A stretch of DNA of 60,432 nt from Microcaldota archaeon (GCA_021799635.1 JAJZAB010000004.1:1-60432); one strand, 5' to 3'. Positions 44,227 to 53,070 are shown, counted from the first letter of the stretch. The notes: a model not told the origin generated them from the letters alone. Translations and numbers: made by a program.

Positions 44227-44763
44227 ATGCGCTCAAAAAAAGAAATAGAAAAAGAGCTCATGGATATAAAAGCAAAACTCCAGAGCATTTCTGACGGGAA
44301 GGTTAACTATAAGCAGTCAGTTCAGGTGAAGGAGGATAATGGCAGCACGTCGTCCAACCTGTTTACAATAGTAAAATACATGTTTGATGAAAATAGGAAA
44401 AATACACTTTTGCTTAAGAACATACTCGAAAGCATAGCAAGGCTTGAAACAGAGCTGCGCGACGCATACTACGAAGAAGTAGCTGAACCCGAAGAAAAAC
44501 AGACGAATGTCAAAGGCATAAAGGAGATTCCTGTATCTGGTTTAGACGCCCAGATAATACAGGCCGTGCAGATAATGGGCATGGCCTGTGCCGATGACAT
44601 AAAGAAGCGCATGAATTACAAGGGCAGGAATGCCGCTTCTACCAGGCTAAATAAGTTATACAAAATAGGACTGCTGCAGAGATATCAGCTTGGCAGGAAG
44701 GTTTATTACAAATATGATGCTGGCAAGGCGACCGACACACTAATTGTTTCACCCCCACAGTAA
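44227..44763 (+). CDS. Winged-helix DNA-binding protein with coiled coil
   Basis: 178 aa. A basic helix (MRSKKEIEKELMDIKAKLQS) and a further coiled-coil segment (about 55-80) suggest dimerisation. The C-terminal winged helix (about 105-170) contains LDAQIIQAVQIMGMACADDI, the recognition-like NAASTRLNKLYKIGLLQ and a wing RYQLGRKVYYKYD. It probably regulates transcription, perhaps its own, through the palindrome just upstream. It ends at a perfect terminator. No named family recognised. Confidence 0.75.
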   Translation: MRSKKEIEKELMDIKAKLQSISDGKVNYKQSVQVKEDNGSTSSNLFTIVKYMFDENRKNTLLLKNILESIARLETELRDAYYEEVAEPEEKQTNVKGIKEIPVSGLDAQIIQAVQIMGMACADDIKKRMNYKGRNAASTRLNKLYKIGLLQRYQLGRKVYYKYDAGKATDTLIVSPPQ

Positions 44764-44764
44764 C

Positions 44765-44800
44765 CGGAGCCCGTGAGATTCGGGCTCCGACTTTTTTTTA
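44765..44800 (+). terminator. Strong intrinsic-like terminator
   Basis: Perfect 9-bp GC-rich stem cggagcccg (44765-44773) and cgggctccg (44781-44789) with a tgagatt loop, followed by ac and a run of T. It begins one base after the stop codon. Confidence 0.9.
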
Positions 44801-44830
44801 CACACTATTTTAATAGTTGTTGTGCAATCC

Positions 44831-44840
44831 TATATAAATT
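44831..44840 (+). promoter_or_regulatory. TATA box of lysS
   Basis: tatataaatt, 26-35 bases before ATG 44866. GGTG six bases before the ATG serves as the Shine-Dalgarno, so the leader must be very short. Confidence 0.5.
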
Positions 44841-44865
44841 ACCTGCAGGGCGTATTGGTGCAGAA

Positions 44866-46293
44866 ATGAACGATGAAAACGCTAAAACCAGCGAGCTAAT
44901 ATCGCGGCTTCCATATAAATACCGTGCAAGCAAGCTGGCCATGTACATAAAAGAAAACTATACCAGGCTGGAAGGCAAAAATGTATCAATAGCTGGCAGG
45001 GCAGTGGCCGTAAGGAAGTCAGGGAAGCTTATCTTTGTGGATGTGCTAGACAGCTCTGGAAAGATACAGGCGTACTTTGACTACTCGGTTTTAGGAGAAA
45101 AAGTATTTGAGAGCGTTAAAACACTAAACAGCGGCGACATAATAGGGGCCATAGGTACGGTATTCAAGACAAAACCAGGAGAGATTAGCGTAAAAGTAGA
45201 GAAGTATAAGATGCTTGCCAAGGCAGTGCGAGTCCTACCTGATAAATGGAAAGGCATACAGGACGTAGAGCTTAGATACAGAAAAAGGTACCTAGATCTT
45301 ATAGTAAATCCCCAGGTAAGGAATATATTCATTGGCAGGAGCAGGATAAGTAGCCTTATAAGGAAATTCTTGGATAGAAAGGGCTTTATAGAGTTTGAAA
45401 CCCCAGTGATACAGCCTCTTTACGGCGGCGCAGATGCCGAGCCGTTTAAGGTCTTTGTAAATACCCTCAACGAGGAAGACTATCTTAGGATATCAAACGA
45501 GCTATACCTGAAAAGGCTTATAATAGGGGGATTTGACAAGGTATACGAGATATACAAGGCATTCAGAAATGAGGATATAGACAGCACACACAGCCCCGAG
45601 TTTACCATGATAGAATGGTACCAGGCGTACGCCGATTACAAGGATATGATGAGAATGAATGAACAATTGCTGGAATACATAGCTAAAAATTTGCACAACT
45701 CATATACCATTGAATACCAGGGGCAAAAAATAAGCATCAAGGCACCATTTAAAAGAATCAGATTTATCGAAAGCATAAATGAAAAGGTCGGCGTTAATAT
45801 ATTATCATTGGGAGATGAGAAGCTTTTCGAATTGGCTGAAAAGCATGGAATAAGGTTTGATAAAGGAAAACGTACAAGGTCTCACGCTTACGCAAAGCTG
45901 CTGGAAGTTTTAGTGCAGCCGGATCTAATCCAGCCAACATTTGTGATTGATTTCCCAAGGGAGACCTCGCCGCTTACAAGGCCTAAAAGGGGCAATCATA
46001 AGCTGACTGAAAGGTTTGAGCTTTACATATGCGGCATAGAAATATCAAACGCATACTCCGAGCTCCAGAATCCATTCATACAAAGGGAGAACTTTGAGGA
46101 GGAGAGCAAGAAAAGTGCCCAGGGCGACAGAGAGGCCGAGCCGTTTGACAATGATTTCATAGAAGCGATGGAATACGGCATGCCGCCAACAGGTGGTCTT
46201 GGCATGGGCATAGATCGCGTTGTAATGATATTTACCAACAGCCGTTCTATAAAGGAGACCATACTGTTCCCGATGGAAAAAAGAGGGTCCTAA
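44866..46293 (+). CDS. lysS: Lysyl-tRNA synthetase, class II
   Basis: 475 aa from ATG 44866; 31 upstream in-frame codons cover the terminator and promoter and are rejected. The N-terminal OB-fold anticodon domain (about 40-130, NVSIAGRAVAVRKSGKLIF) is followed by the class II core: motif 1 around FIEFETPVIQP, motif 2 FRNEDIDSTHSPEFTMIEW (conserved Arg and Glu), and motif 3 GLGMGIDRVVMIFTNS, ending in LFPM. This is the bacterial/eukaryotic form. Many archaea use the unrelated class I LysRS. The stop overlaps the convergent NUDIX-UDG stop by four bases. Confidence 0.95.
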   Translation: MNDENAKTSELISRLPYKYRASKLAMYIKENYTRLEGKNVSIAGRAVAVRKSGKLIFVDVLDSSGKIQAYFDYSVLGEKVFESVKTLNSGDIIGAIGTVFKTKPGEISVKVEKYKMLAKAVRVLPDKWKGIQDVELRYRKRYLDLIVNPQVRNIFIGRSRISSLIRKFLDRKGFIEFETPVIQPLYGGADAEPFKVFVNTLNEEDYLRISNELYLKRLIIGGFDKVYEIYKAFRNEDIDSTHSPEFTMIEWYQAYADYKDMMRMNEQLLEYIAKNLHNSYTIEYQGQKISIKAPFKRIRFIESINEKVGVNILSLGDEKLFELAEKHGIRFDKGKRTRSHAYAKLLEVLVQPDLIQPTFVIDFPRETSPLTRPKRGNHKLTERFELYICGIEISNAYSELQNPFIQRENFEEESKKSAQGDREAEPFDNDFIEAMEYGMPPTGGLGMGIDRVVMIFTNSRSIKETILFPMEKRGS

Positions 46294-47270
46294 GCTGTTT
46301 TCAATATGGTCCTGAGCTTTTTGAAGTCCTCCTTTATAATTAGTATGTGCTTCCTTAGCCTTATTGCAGCGGCGGGGTGCAGGGTTATAAAATATTTGCG
46401 CCCCTTCATTTCAACCACAGAGCCGTGCTTCTCCAACACCTTTACCTTATCGTACAGTGCACCAGCCGAAACAGAGCCTAGCATAACTATTATTTCCGGA
46501 TTTATTATCTCCACCTGCTTTAAAAGGAACGGGAGGCACCTGCGTATTTCTGGCTCTCTCGGCGCCCTATTTCCAGGTGGGAAAAATTGTACAACACTAG
46601 TTATGTAAACTTCATGCCTGTCCAGCCCAGCTATTTTTATAAGTTCGTTTAGCAACTCTCCGCTTCTGCCTACAAAAGGCCTTGCCGATGAGTCCTCATC
46701 CCTGCCTGGTGCCTGACCGACTATCATCACGCGCGCATTTAGCGCACCCTCGCCAGGTACAAACCTGTAGCTCAGGGCCCAGCCTTTTGATATGCCCGGA
46801 AGCGCCCGGTATTCCTCGTTTAGATCATGCATCATTGCTACTCTATCAATATACTCGTTGGCTGCACTGAGAGCAGCTTTCATGTCCCTGAACGATATTT
46901 TCCTAATCGCATCATCAAAATCTAGCCATTCATAGCCGGAATGCTCGTCAGATATGGTGATTTTTGAATCGCAGGGCACCCTAGCCATAAATATCCGTAG
47001 GGTCTTTTTCACCTTACTTTTTTTTTCGACGAACCAGTACGATGTTGTATAACTGAAAAAATGCTCAGGATGCACCACAAGGCCTGTTTCCTCGTATGCT
47101 TCCCTAATCGCTGCATCATTGTAGCCTTCACCTTTCTCCAGGTGCCCCTTTGGTATGTCCAGCCATCCATCTGGGTTCTTCAAGAACAAGAAAAGCCTCC
47201 TCCTGCCATTAATGCAATATATGATGAACCCACCGTCATAAGCGAACTTCATAGTATCATACACCATCAT
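46290..47270 (-). CDS. NUDIX hydrolase - family 4-like uracil DNA glycosylase fusion
   Basis: 326-aa two-domain protein. Residues about 8-140 form an Ap4A-hydrolase-like NUDIX domain with a complete NUDIX box, G42 to L64 (GHLEKGEGYNDAAIREAYEE, then TGL). Residues about 150-326 are a UDG domain: motif GQAPGRDED (185-193), RPFVGRSGELLN, PPGNRAP and HPAAAIR (His298). Classical family 4 enzymes bind [4Fe-4S] through CxxC, KC in KCRPP and one later Cys; here the N-terminal CxxC is absent, KC is QF and only Cys245 remains, so no cluster is expected. The ATG overlaps the exosortase stop (ATGA); ATG 47252 is an alternative. Joint role inferred: sanitation of damaged nucleotides and uracil repair. Confidence 0.9.
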   Translation of the reverse strand: MMVYDTMKFAYDGGFIIYCINGRRRLFLFLKNPDGWLDIPKGHLEKGEGYNDAAIREAYEETGLVVHPEHFFSYTTSYWFVEKKSKVKKTLRIFMARVPCDSKITISDEHSGYEWLDFDDAIRKISFRDMKAALSAANEYIDRVAMMHDLNEEYRALPGISKGWALSYRFVPGEGALNARVMIVGQAPGRDEDSSARPFVGRSGELLNELIKIAGLDRHEVYITSVVQFFPPGNRAPREPEIRRCLPFLLKQVEIINPEIIVMLGSVSAGALYDKVKVLEKHGSVVEMKGRKYFITLHPAAAIRLRKHILIIKEDFKKLRTILKTA

Positions 47271-48811
47271 ATTTCATTTGCTGTGAGGTACGCATTGCAC
47301 AATATGCCGTAATTGCCGTAAGCAAACCTTCCGCTCAGCGTGTCGTATATGCCTGATTCTATATAGTTAAAAAGCCCGGCAGAGCTGTAATTTAAGCTGC
47401 TGCAGCTTCGTGGCACGGTGCTGTTCATTGGGGTAAAAAACTCATAATTCATTGATACATAGCTGCCTGATATGTTGTATGGTGCAGCAAAATAGTTTAC
47501 ATAAAAAGTCATATTTCCTGAAGTGGCAATTGCGCTCGATACAGTTATTCCGTTTTTAATTATGATGGAATGCGAGGAGCGCAGACTGTTGTATGGCGTG
47601 GTTATAACTCCAGCAATAGGCCTGGGTGAAAGAGACGCCAGGACATAAGTTACGAAATCTGACCCGCTGTAATCTCCCATTGCGAATGCCCCTATAGTAT
47701 TAGAAGCACCCAATACTATGCTGTTGCTGTCTACTCTAGATAAGGTATACCCAACTATCTTCATAGAAGCAGAGCTTTCGGCTGAGGTTAGGTTGCTGTA
47801 GAAGAAGGTGGGGGAGCTGCGTATCGCGGTAAGGTATGGAAGTGTAAAAAGCATACCAAAAATGCCCATCGCTATAACCACCATGGACGGCATTGCATAG
47901 CTGCTTAGGTTCGTGCTCCTAAGTCCATTCCTTATGGCGCTAAGCTCGCCTCTCGGTATCTTCTTAATTGATAGGCCGTATTTGCCTGATGCCAGCAGCA
48001 TTACTATTATAGTTAAATAGAAAAGTATCTGCCCCGCAAAAAGGTGGAATGTACCTACTGCTTGGGTTATCCCGTAGTAAACCCATTCCGTAGATATGAA
48101 AAACATCCTTACAAAATTAAATATCAGCATCAGGGCAACCCCGGACCCCACCCATATGGCTTTGGCACTAAACCTTCCATTATATAAGTAAGCTACCGGA
48201 ATCAGGAAAAAAACGATGGCCATGAACGTACCTATTGGGGCGCACGTAGAGGCTATAGAGATGCTAGTATTCGAATGGGAACTTATTACAATGCCATTTA
48301 TTGTTACTGGAGCACCCAGCACCCTAAGCACTTCGTATACAAACTGTGCGTTTAGATTTGCAAATACTGTGTTTTGCGACAGCAGCGGCACCAGAAGCAG
48401 CGGAGAAGCGAAAACGGAAAATAAAACCAGAAGCTTAAGCCTTTTCAGTCCTTCAAAGCCGAAAATGGTTATTATGCATGAAATTATAAACATAGGGAAT
48501 ATGAAAGCATCAAGCCTGTACGTGCCAAAAACAAAAGAGAGGCCGACGCGCAGGTAGGATAGTACCAGCAAATAAGCAATAAAAATCCCTATCCCTATGG
48601 CAACGTTTGCCATATCCATGTTAAAACGCAGTTTCTCCTTCATCGAGAATATTATAAGCGGAAACAGCATTAGCATTACTACTATTATATACGTAGTTGG
48701 ATCTGAATCCAGTATGGAGAAATTTGTCACATAAATTATGTTTATGTAAGCCAGAAGGATAGCTATAAAAAGCAACCCCACCCCAAGTACTTTACTCGAA
48801 TCAGTTGCCAT
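47267..48811 (-). CDS. Exosortase/archaeosortase-like transpeptidase with fused ectodomain
   Basis: 514 aa. About eight to ten membrane helices carry the exosortase catalytic triad: Cys190 (SIASTCAPIGTF), Arg235 (LIFNFVRMFFI) and His256 (GTFHLFAGQ). Such enzymes cut C-terminal sorting tags and may attach proteins to lipid or glycan. A further helix near 310-330 is followed by a C-terminal extracellular domain of about 185 aa with sequons and two cysteines, not present in basic archaeosortases. No clear matching C-terminal sorting tag is seen in the window's surface proteins. Coupled by ATGA to the NUDIX-UDG gene. Family assignment good, substrate unknown. Confidence 0.82.
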   Translation of the reverse strand: MATDSSKVLGVGLLFIAILLAYINIIYVTNFSILDSDPTTYIIVVMLMLFPLIIFSMKEKLRFNMDMANVAIGIGIFIAYLLVLSYLRVGLSFVFGTYRLDAFIFPMFIISCIITIFGFEGLKRLKLLVLFSVFASPLLLVPLLSQNTVFANLNAQFVYEVLRVLGAPVTINGIVISSHSNTSISIASTCAPIGTFMAIVFFLIPVAYLYNGRFSAKAIWVGSGVALMLIFNFVRMFFISTEWVYYGITQAVGTFHLFAGQILFYLTIIVMLLASGKYGLSIKKIPRGELSAIRNGLRSTNLSSYAMPSMVVIAMGIFGMLFTLPYLTAIRSSPTFFYSNLTSAESSASMKIVGYTLSRVDSNSIVLGASNTIGAFAMGDYSGSDFVTYVLASLSPRPIAGVITTPYNSLRSSHSIIIKNGITVSSAIATSGNMTFYVNYFAAPYNISGSYVSMNYEFFTPMNSTVPRSCSSLNYSSAGLFNYIESGIYDTLSGRFAYGNYGILCNAYLTANEI

Positions 48812-48879
48812 AATGACACCAAGAGTCCTCAGTCGAAATGGGCTTCATCACATATCAGCAGTTACTCTCCTCTTCACAG

Positions 48880-48893
48880 GACAACTAGTTGTC
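48880..48893. promoter_or_regulatory. Perfect 14-bp palindrome between divergent genes
   Basis: gacaactagttgtc is its own reverse complement and is flanked by cttc and gaag. It lies about 70 bases from each of the divergent exosortase and archease starts, so it could be an operator. Confidence 0.4.
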
Positions 48894-48964
48894 GAAGTTA
48901 ATATTAATAAGAGATGCGTCGCAATAGATAATACGATAGAATAAAAATCGAGACGAGGACTGCA

Positions 48965-49399
48965 ATGCCAAAGATGTATATGTTTACAAACCACACTGCA
49001 GACATCGAATTTGTAGCTTACGGCAAGGCTACTGCAGAACTATTTAAAAATTCACTGCTCGCCATGTTTGAGGCAATAGCAGATACTAAAAAACTGCAGG
49101 GCGATGGCCGGCCAACAAGGCAATTCAGCGTGGCAGCGAAGTCCTACACCGAGGTGGAGGCTTTGTGGCTCCTGCTCCAAGGCGCGCTATCAAAAGCGGA
49201 TGCGATGGGATGCTTTTGCTATAGTGCAAGAGTTATGCCGATAAAAAAGGAAAAAGGCAAATGCAGCGTCAATGCCATATGCTATGCAAAAAAGAAAACC
49301 CCAGAGTCCGCAAATTTTGATGTGAAGGGTGTATCCCTATTTGACATGAAAATCAGAAAGGGCAAGAGGCTCTCAGCCAGCGTCGTGCTAGATGTATGA
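48965..49399 (+). CDS. Archease (RtcB-ligase activator)
   Basis: Chaperone that promotes guanylylation and turnover of the tRNA-splicing ligase RtcB. The 144-aa protein begins with HTADIEFVAYGKATAELFKN and LLAMFEAIAD, the family signature, and ends with VKGVSLFDMKIRKGKRLSAS followed by VVLDV. The His-Thr-Ala-Asp and the terminal Asp, metal ligands in the family, are kept. The middle (VAAKSYTEVEALWLLLQGAL) is more diverged than usual. No RtcB gene is in the window. Stops tail-to-tail three bases from the DUF981 gene. Confidence 0.88.
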   Translation: MPKMYMFTNHTADIEFVAYGKATAELFKNSLLAMFEAIADTKKLQGDGRPTRQFSVAAKSYTEVEALWLLLQGALSKADAMGCFCYSARVMPIKKEKGKCSVNAICYAKKKTPESANFDVKGVSLFDMKIRKGKRLSASVVLDV

Positions 49400-49402
49400 T
49401 AT

Positions 49403-50011
49403 CTAGCCGCCAGCCAGGTGCGATGGTATTGCGCTGGTTCCTATGACAAGAGCAAGTATGCTACCTATCAAAAGCGTTATCCAGAATAGGTAAATCAGCA
49501 AATACCACAAGTAACTCCTGTTTTTTATCCCTGCCTGCGCCCTATCGAGCATCACCATTACTGGGTAGCCAAGGATACCCCCTACGCCGAATAGGGTGTA
49601 TAGCCCGAGCAGCGCAAGCGGCTCTGTAGTCAGTTTAAGGGAATAGCCAAATGCCCCATACCACATCGCCATTATTCCAAGCAGAAGGCCGTAGAAGCCT
49701 ATATACTGCAGCTTCATCTTCAAGTAGATTGTAGCGGCAGCTCCGATGAAAAGGAGGCCTACCAAAGGATATATATCGTAGAAAAGCACATTATAGCTTC
49801 CTGGCAGTGGCCAGGTGAACTGCCCGTACAGGCCGCTCAGAAACATATACACTCCTATTGCTGCAAGCGGTATAGTTCCGGCTTTGATTATCTCCTCCGC
49901 CCTTTTGCCTTTCCTAAATAAGAAGTAGCTCTGCACCGTCATGTAAAGTATTATCAGACCTGCAAACCCGAGCGCAAACAGCTGGGATCCAAGGATATCT
50001 ATAAATGCCAT
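49403..50011 (-). CDS. DUF981 family membrane protein
   Basis: 202 aa with seven predicted helices. The stretch FLSGLYGQFTWPLPGSYNVL, followed by FYDIYPLVGL, is the hallmark of DUF981, an archaeal family of unknown function. Short basic loops (FRKGKRAEEIIKAG, AQAGIKNRSY) mark cytosolic sides. Single-gene unit. Confidence 0.85.
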   Translation of the reverse strand: MAFIDILGSQLFALGFAGLIILYMTVQSYFLFRKGKRAEEIIKAGTIPLAAIGVYMFLSGLYGQFTWPLPGSYNVLFYDIYPLVGLLFIGAAATIYLKMKLQYIGFYGLLLGIMAMWYGAFGYSLKLTTEPLALLGLYTLFGVGGILGYPVMVMLDRAQAGIKNRSYLWYLLIYLFWITLLIGSILALVIGTSAIPSHLAGG

Positions 50012-50126
50012 AATATAACATCATAAGTTTGATTTATATACATTTCTCTTGATGCCTGTTTTGTTGGAAGGCCAAATTCTGCAGCATTCCTGCATAAATA
50101 AATACCTTGGTTAATATCTAATCAAT

Positions 50127-51662
50127 ATGCATGGCAAAAGTATCAACAAGTACCTAGTGGTCATCACAGTAATAGCTCTTGCATATTTTGCGATCTGGAC
50201 TTACTATGGCATACACAAGTACAATACATACAATACAGAGTATTACGACATAGGGATATACGCGTATGCTATGTATTGGCACATACACTACGCAGCCGGA
50301 GTTGCTCCAATATTATACATTTCAACATTTGCGAACCACGTATCTCTATTCATGCCTCTTATACTGCCTCTGTTCTATCTTTACCAGAGCCCTGCCATGC
50401 TTTATATTATACAAGGAATGGCTCTGGCAATAACCACTGTCCTTGTCTACATAGTAACGAATGATATTACGAAAAGCATGCCACTTGGCTTCGCTTTTGC
50501 CGTAGCATTCATGATAAATCCAGGCATAAGAGGATTGACCATATTTGATTCACATTTCGAAGCATTCATCCCATTCTTTTACATATTTTCATTTTACTTT
50601 TTCATTAAAGGGAAAAAGGCTCTTTTCTGCATAGGTATGATATTCCTCCTAAGCATAATAGAGGCAACTTTTCCAGTTGCGCTGACCCTGCTGGCCGGCC
50701 TGCTGATTTACGAGCTCCTATACGGCAGGGTTTACGAGACAAAAAAGGGATTCCATGACAAAATGCTAATGCTGGGGGTCGGATTCATGATAACTATAAT
50801 ATTCATCGGATTCTATATTCTCGTAATCAATACGGCAATATCGAGCTACCCCAGCGTACCATCCACTACAGTGCCTCCGATAATCAGAACATTGAACTTT
50901 ATATCAGTTGCATTGTCAAAAAATAACCTTGCTGGGTACAATGGAGTTATTCTGGGCGGCGGCTTTGTCGACCTTATAATGCTGCTGTTCGGCTTTGGAA
51001 TACTCACGATGGCAAACCCTTTAATAAGCATTATCCTATATTCCCCGTGGCTCTTTGAGGTATTTGTAGAGCACGATCCATTTTTTGTTGCGCAGACCTA
51101 TCAGTATCTTGCATACGTGGTTGGGGCAAGCTATGTTTCCGCCATAATAGGATATCTCATATTATCCAAAAGGCATAAGAGCGCCAAGGCCAGCATCAGC
51201 CTCCTAAATATAAACATTAAAAAAAGCAGGTGGGTAAGCCCTGCATTTGTGCTCACCCTATCAATAATAATATCTGTGGAAATGTTCTTTGTTTCCGGCG
51301 CATACTACACTGCTTTCTACACTCCAAACAGTGCAAACTATACTCAGATAAATTCCGCACTGGCCCTCATACCAATCAACGCGACAGTAATGGCGCAGCA
51401 GCCCATAGCTGCCCATTTATACTACATAAAGGAGCTGGAGCTGCCGCCGCCAGACAATCCGATAAACCCAGCGCTATGGCACATAAACGTTACCACATAC
51501 TGGTTCAAGCCCCAGTACGTAGTAATCGACAGCAGGCTGTCCAGCTATTCAGAGCTTGTAAACTCCTCCAACTTCAACATATACAACTACACAAAGTATA
51601 ACTACACGGTCTACTACAACGAATCAGGATTGGAAATATTTAAGAAAAACAACCAAACGTAA
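50127..51662 (+). CDS. DUF2079-type polytopic membrane protein (GT-C-like)
   Basis: 511 aa, about 11-12 membrane helices and a C-terminal extracellular domain rich in NxS/T and Tyr. EYYDIGIYAYAMYWHIHY, FANHVSLFMPLILPLFYLYQ and FDSHFEAFIPFFYIFSFYF form the DUF2079 pattern (acid-containing first loop, NHxSP-like and DSHFE motifs). The family is thought to be GT-C-related, so transfer of a lipid-linked sugar on the outer face is possible. Single-gene unit with its own AT-rich promoter region. Confidence 0.75.
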   Translation: MHGKSINKYLVVITVIALAYFAIWTYYGIHKYNTYNTEYYDIGIYAYAMYWHIHYAAGVAPILYISTFANHVSLFMPLILPLFYLYQSPAMLYIIQGMALAITTVLVYIVTNDITKSMPLGFAFAVAFMINPGIRGLTIFDSHFEAFIPFFYIFSFYFFIKGKKALFCIGMIFLLSIIEATFPVALTLLAGLLIYELLYGRVYETKKGFHDKMLMLGVGFMITIIFIGFYILVINTAISSYPSVPSTTVPPIIRTLNFISVALSKNNLAGYNGVILGGGFVDLIMLLFGFGILTMANPLISIILYSPWLFEVFVEHDPFFVAQTYQYLAYVVGASYVSAIIGYLILSKRHKSAKASISLLNINIKKSRWVSPAFVLTLSIIISVEMFFVSGAYYTAFYTPNSANYTQINSALALIPINATVMAQQPIAAHLYYIKELELPPPDNPINPALWHINVTTYWFKPQYVVIDSRLSSYSELVNSSNFNIYNYTKYNYTVYYNESGLEIFKKNNQT

Positions 51663-51678
51663 CATCCGCAATCCGATT

Positions 51679-51712
51679 GGAAGCCAACGGTTTCAGTAGT
51701 TTGAGGATGTCA
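51679..51712 (+). mobile_element. Solo IS605-type right-end relic
   Basis: ggaagccaacggtttcagta followed by gtttgaggatgtca shows the palindromic start and the GAGGATGTCA tail typical of these ends. One frame reads LEANGFSSLRMS, parallel to KPRGFSRG and EPGRFSSL in the other relics. It lies between the DUF2079 gene and tRNA-Cys. Confidence 0.45.
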
Positions 51713-51748
51713 GTTTGTAGGATGCAACTTTTGAAGTTGTTAAGCTGA

Positions 51749-51819
51749 AGCCAGGAGAGGGAGTTGAACCCCCCTTTGCCGCTCTGCAGGCGGCCGCATG
51801 GCCGATCTGCCATCCTGGC
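51749..51819 (-). tRNA. tRNA-Cys (anticodon GCA)
   Basis: 71-nt tRNA on the minus strand. Acceptor stem GCCAGGA pairs with TCCTGGC, with discriminator U as expected for tRNA-Cys. The anticodon stem GCCGC/GCGGC encloses loop CTGCAGA, anticodon GCA. The T loop is TTCAACT. CCA is not encoded and no intron is seen. It serves the CysRS encoded in the same window. Confidence 0.97.
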
Positions 51820-51903
51820 ATGCTGCAATACCGTTTTTATTGCTTCTTATTTATATTTTATCATTTATAGATATGTTACATATTAATTCAATAAGTGAGT
51901 ATA

Positions 51904-53070
51904 ATGGACACGGACCAAATTACCATACCGAGAACCCTAATATCAAAAACTGAATCATTTGACGCAAATACGCCAATTTCAAGGATCATCTCCTCCATAG
52001 ATGCGCACGGTGCAGTAATAGTAAACAAAAATGAGAAATACTATGGCATAATAGACAATGAGTCATTGTACAAATACGGCAGCACAATAAGGCTCGGCAA
52101 CAAGAAAAGCGCGGGAAAATTTGTCACCAAAACTCCCATAATAACAGACAGCACCCCCGTAGATGATGTACTGCTGAATTTTTATAATACAAGAGCAAAG
52201 GCCCTCCCGTACTCATCAGGTAAAACGGTCAACGGTGTTTTGAAAAGATTTACAATGCTGAAAATATTGTTATCACTAAAGATGCTAAACGATATAAAAG
52301 TCAGTGAAGCTATGACCACCCCGGTCCTGGCAATTGATTCGAGCTCTAACCTATCCCACGCCAAGGCAATCATGAGGGAAAGGAACATAAACAGGCTGGT
52401 TATATTACAGAATGATAAGCTGTATGGCATAATAACAAACCACGACCTTATGCACAAATACGCCCAAAGGCTGGAGCGGCTCCCTGAAATGAAAGACAGC
52501 AAATACAATCCTTTAAACATACCAATATCAAGCATAGCAGCCTCAAATCCCGTAGTGATAGACCAGGGCAAAAGCGTTGCAGAGGCCGCCAGGGAGATGG
52601 TAGAGAGGAACATATCATCGATAATAGTGACTAAAGGCAGGAATCCCGTAGGAATAATAACGGTATTGGATATATTCAACAGCATACTTCTGAGGAGGCA
52701 CATAGAAAAGCATAAGATATTCATATCCGGGCTCAGCGCAGAGCTTCAGGAATACCAGGGTGAGGTGGCCGATGAGCTGACCGCTTTTATGAGGAAGGTG
52801 GAGGCTGTAAAGAAGGCACACCCCCTCTACGTTACCGTTAATATAAAAAAAATAAAGGGCAATGAATACGAAATGCACGCCAGGATGGCGGTAGAAAACT
52901 TCGGTACAGTGAATGCGGCTGCAGAAGACTATACGATTGAAAAGACCCTCAGGCAACTGATAGAAAGGCTTACAAAGGATGTGATAAAAAGCAAGGAAAA
53001 ATATATTAAAATAAGGAACAGAACTGAATTCAGGGAAGGCATGGAAGAGAGTGCTGGCTATGAAGAATAG
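51904..53070 (+). CDS. Four-CBS-domain protein with S30AE/RaiA-like C-terminal domain
   Basis: 388 aa from ATG 51904; the frame also allows GTG 51895. Two CBS pairs bind adenosine-type ligands: the first pair (about 1-125) is degenerate, the second (about 130-270) has VSEAMTTPVLAIDSSSNLSH, NINRLVILQNDKLYGIITNH and NISSIIVTKGRNPVGIITVL. The last 110 residues (LYVTVNIKKIKGNEYEMHAR, then AAEDYTIEKTLRQLIERLTK) have the alternating strand-helix pattern of ribosome hibernation factors. An energy-sensing factor acting on ribosomes is a fair inference. It overlaps the next gene. Confidence 0.8.
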   Translation: MDTDQITIPRTLISKTESFDANTPISRIISSIDAHGAVIVNKNEKYYGIIDNESLYKYGSTIRLGNKKSAGKFVTKTPIITDSTPVDDVLLNFYNTRAKALPYSSGKTVNGVLKRFTMLKILLSLKMLNDIKVSEAMTTPVLAIDSSSNLSHAKAIMRERNINRLVILQNDKLYGIITNHDLMHKYAQRLERLPEMKDSKYNPLNIPISSIAASNPVVIDQGKSVAEAAREMVERNISSIIVTKGRNPVGIITVLDIFNSILLRRHIEKHKIFISGLSAELQEYQGEVADELTAFMRKVEAVKKAHPLYVTVNIKKIKGNEYEMHARMAVENFGTVNAAAEDYTIEKTLRQLIERLTKDVIKSKEKYIKIRNRTEFREGMEESAGYEE

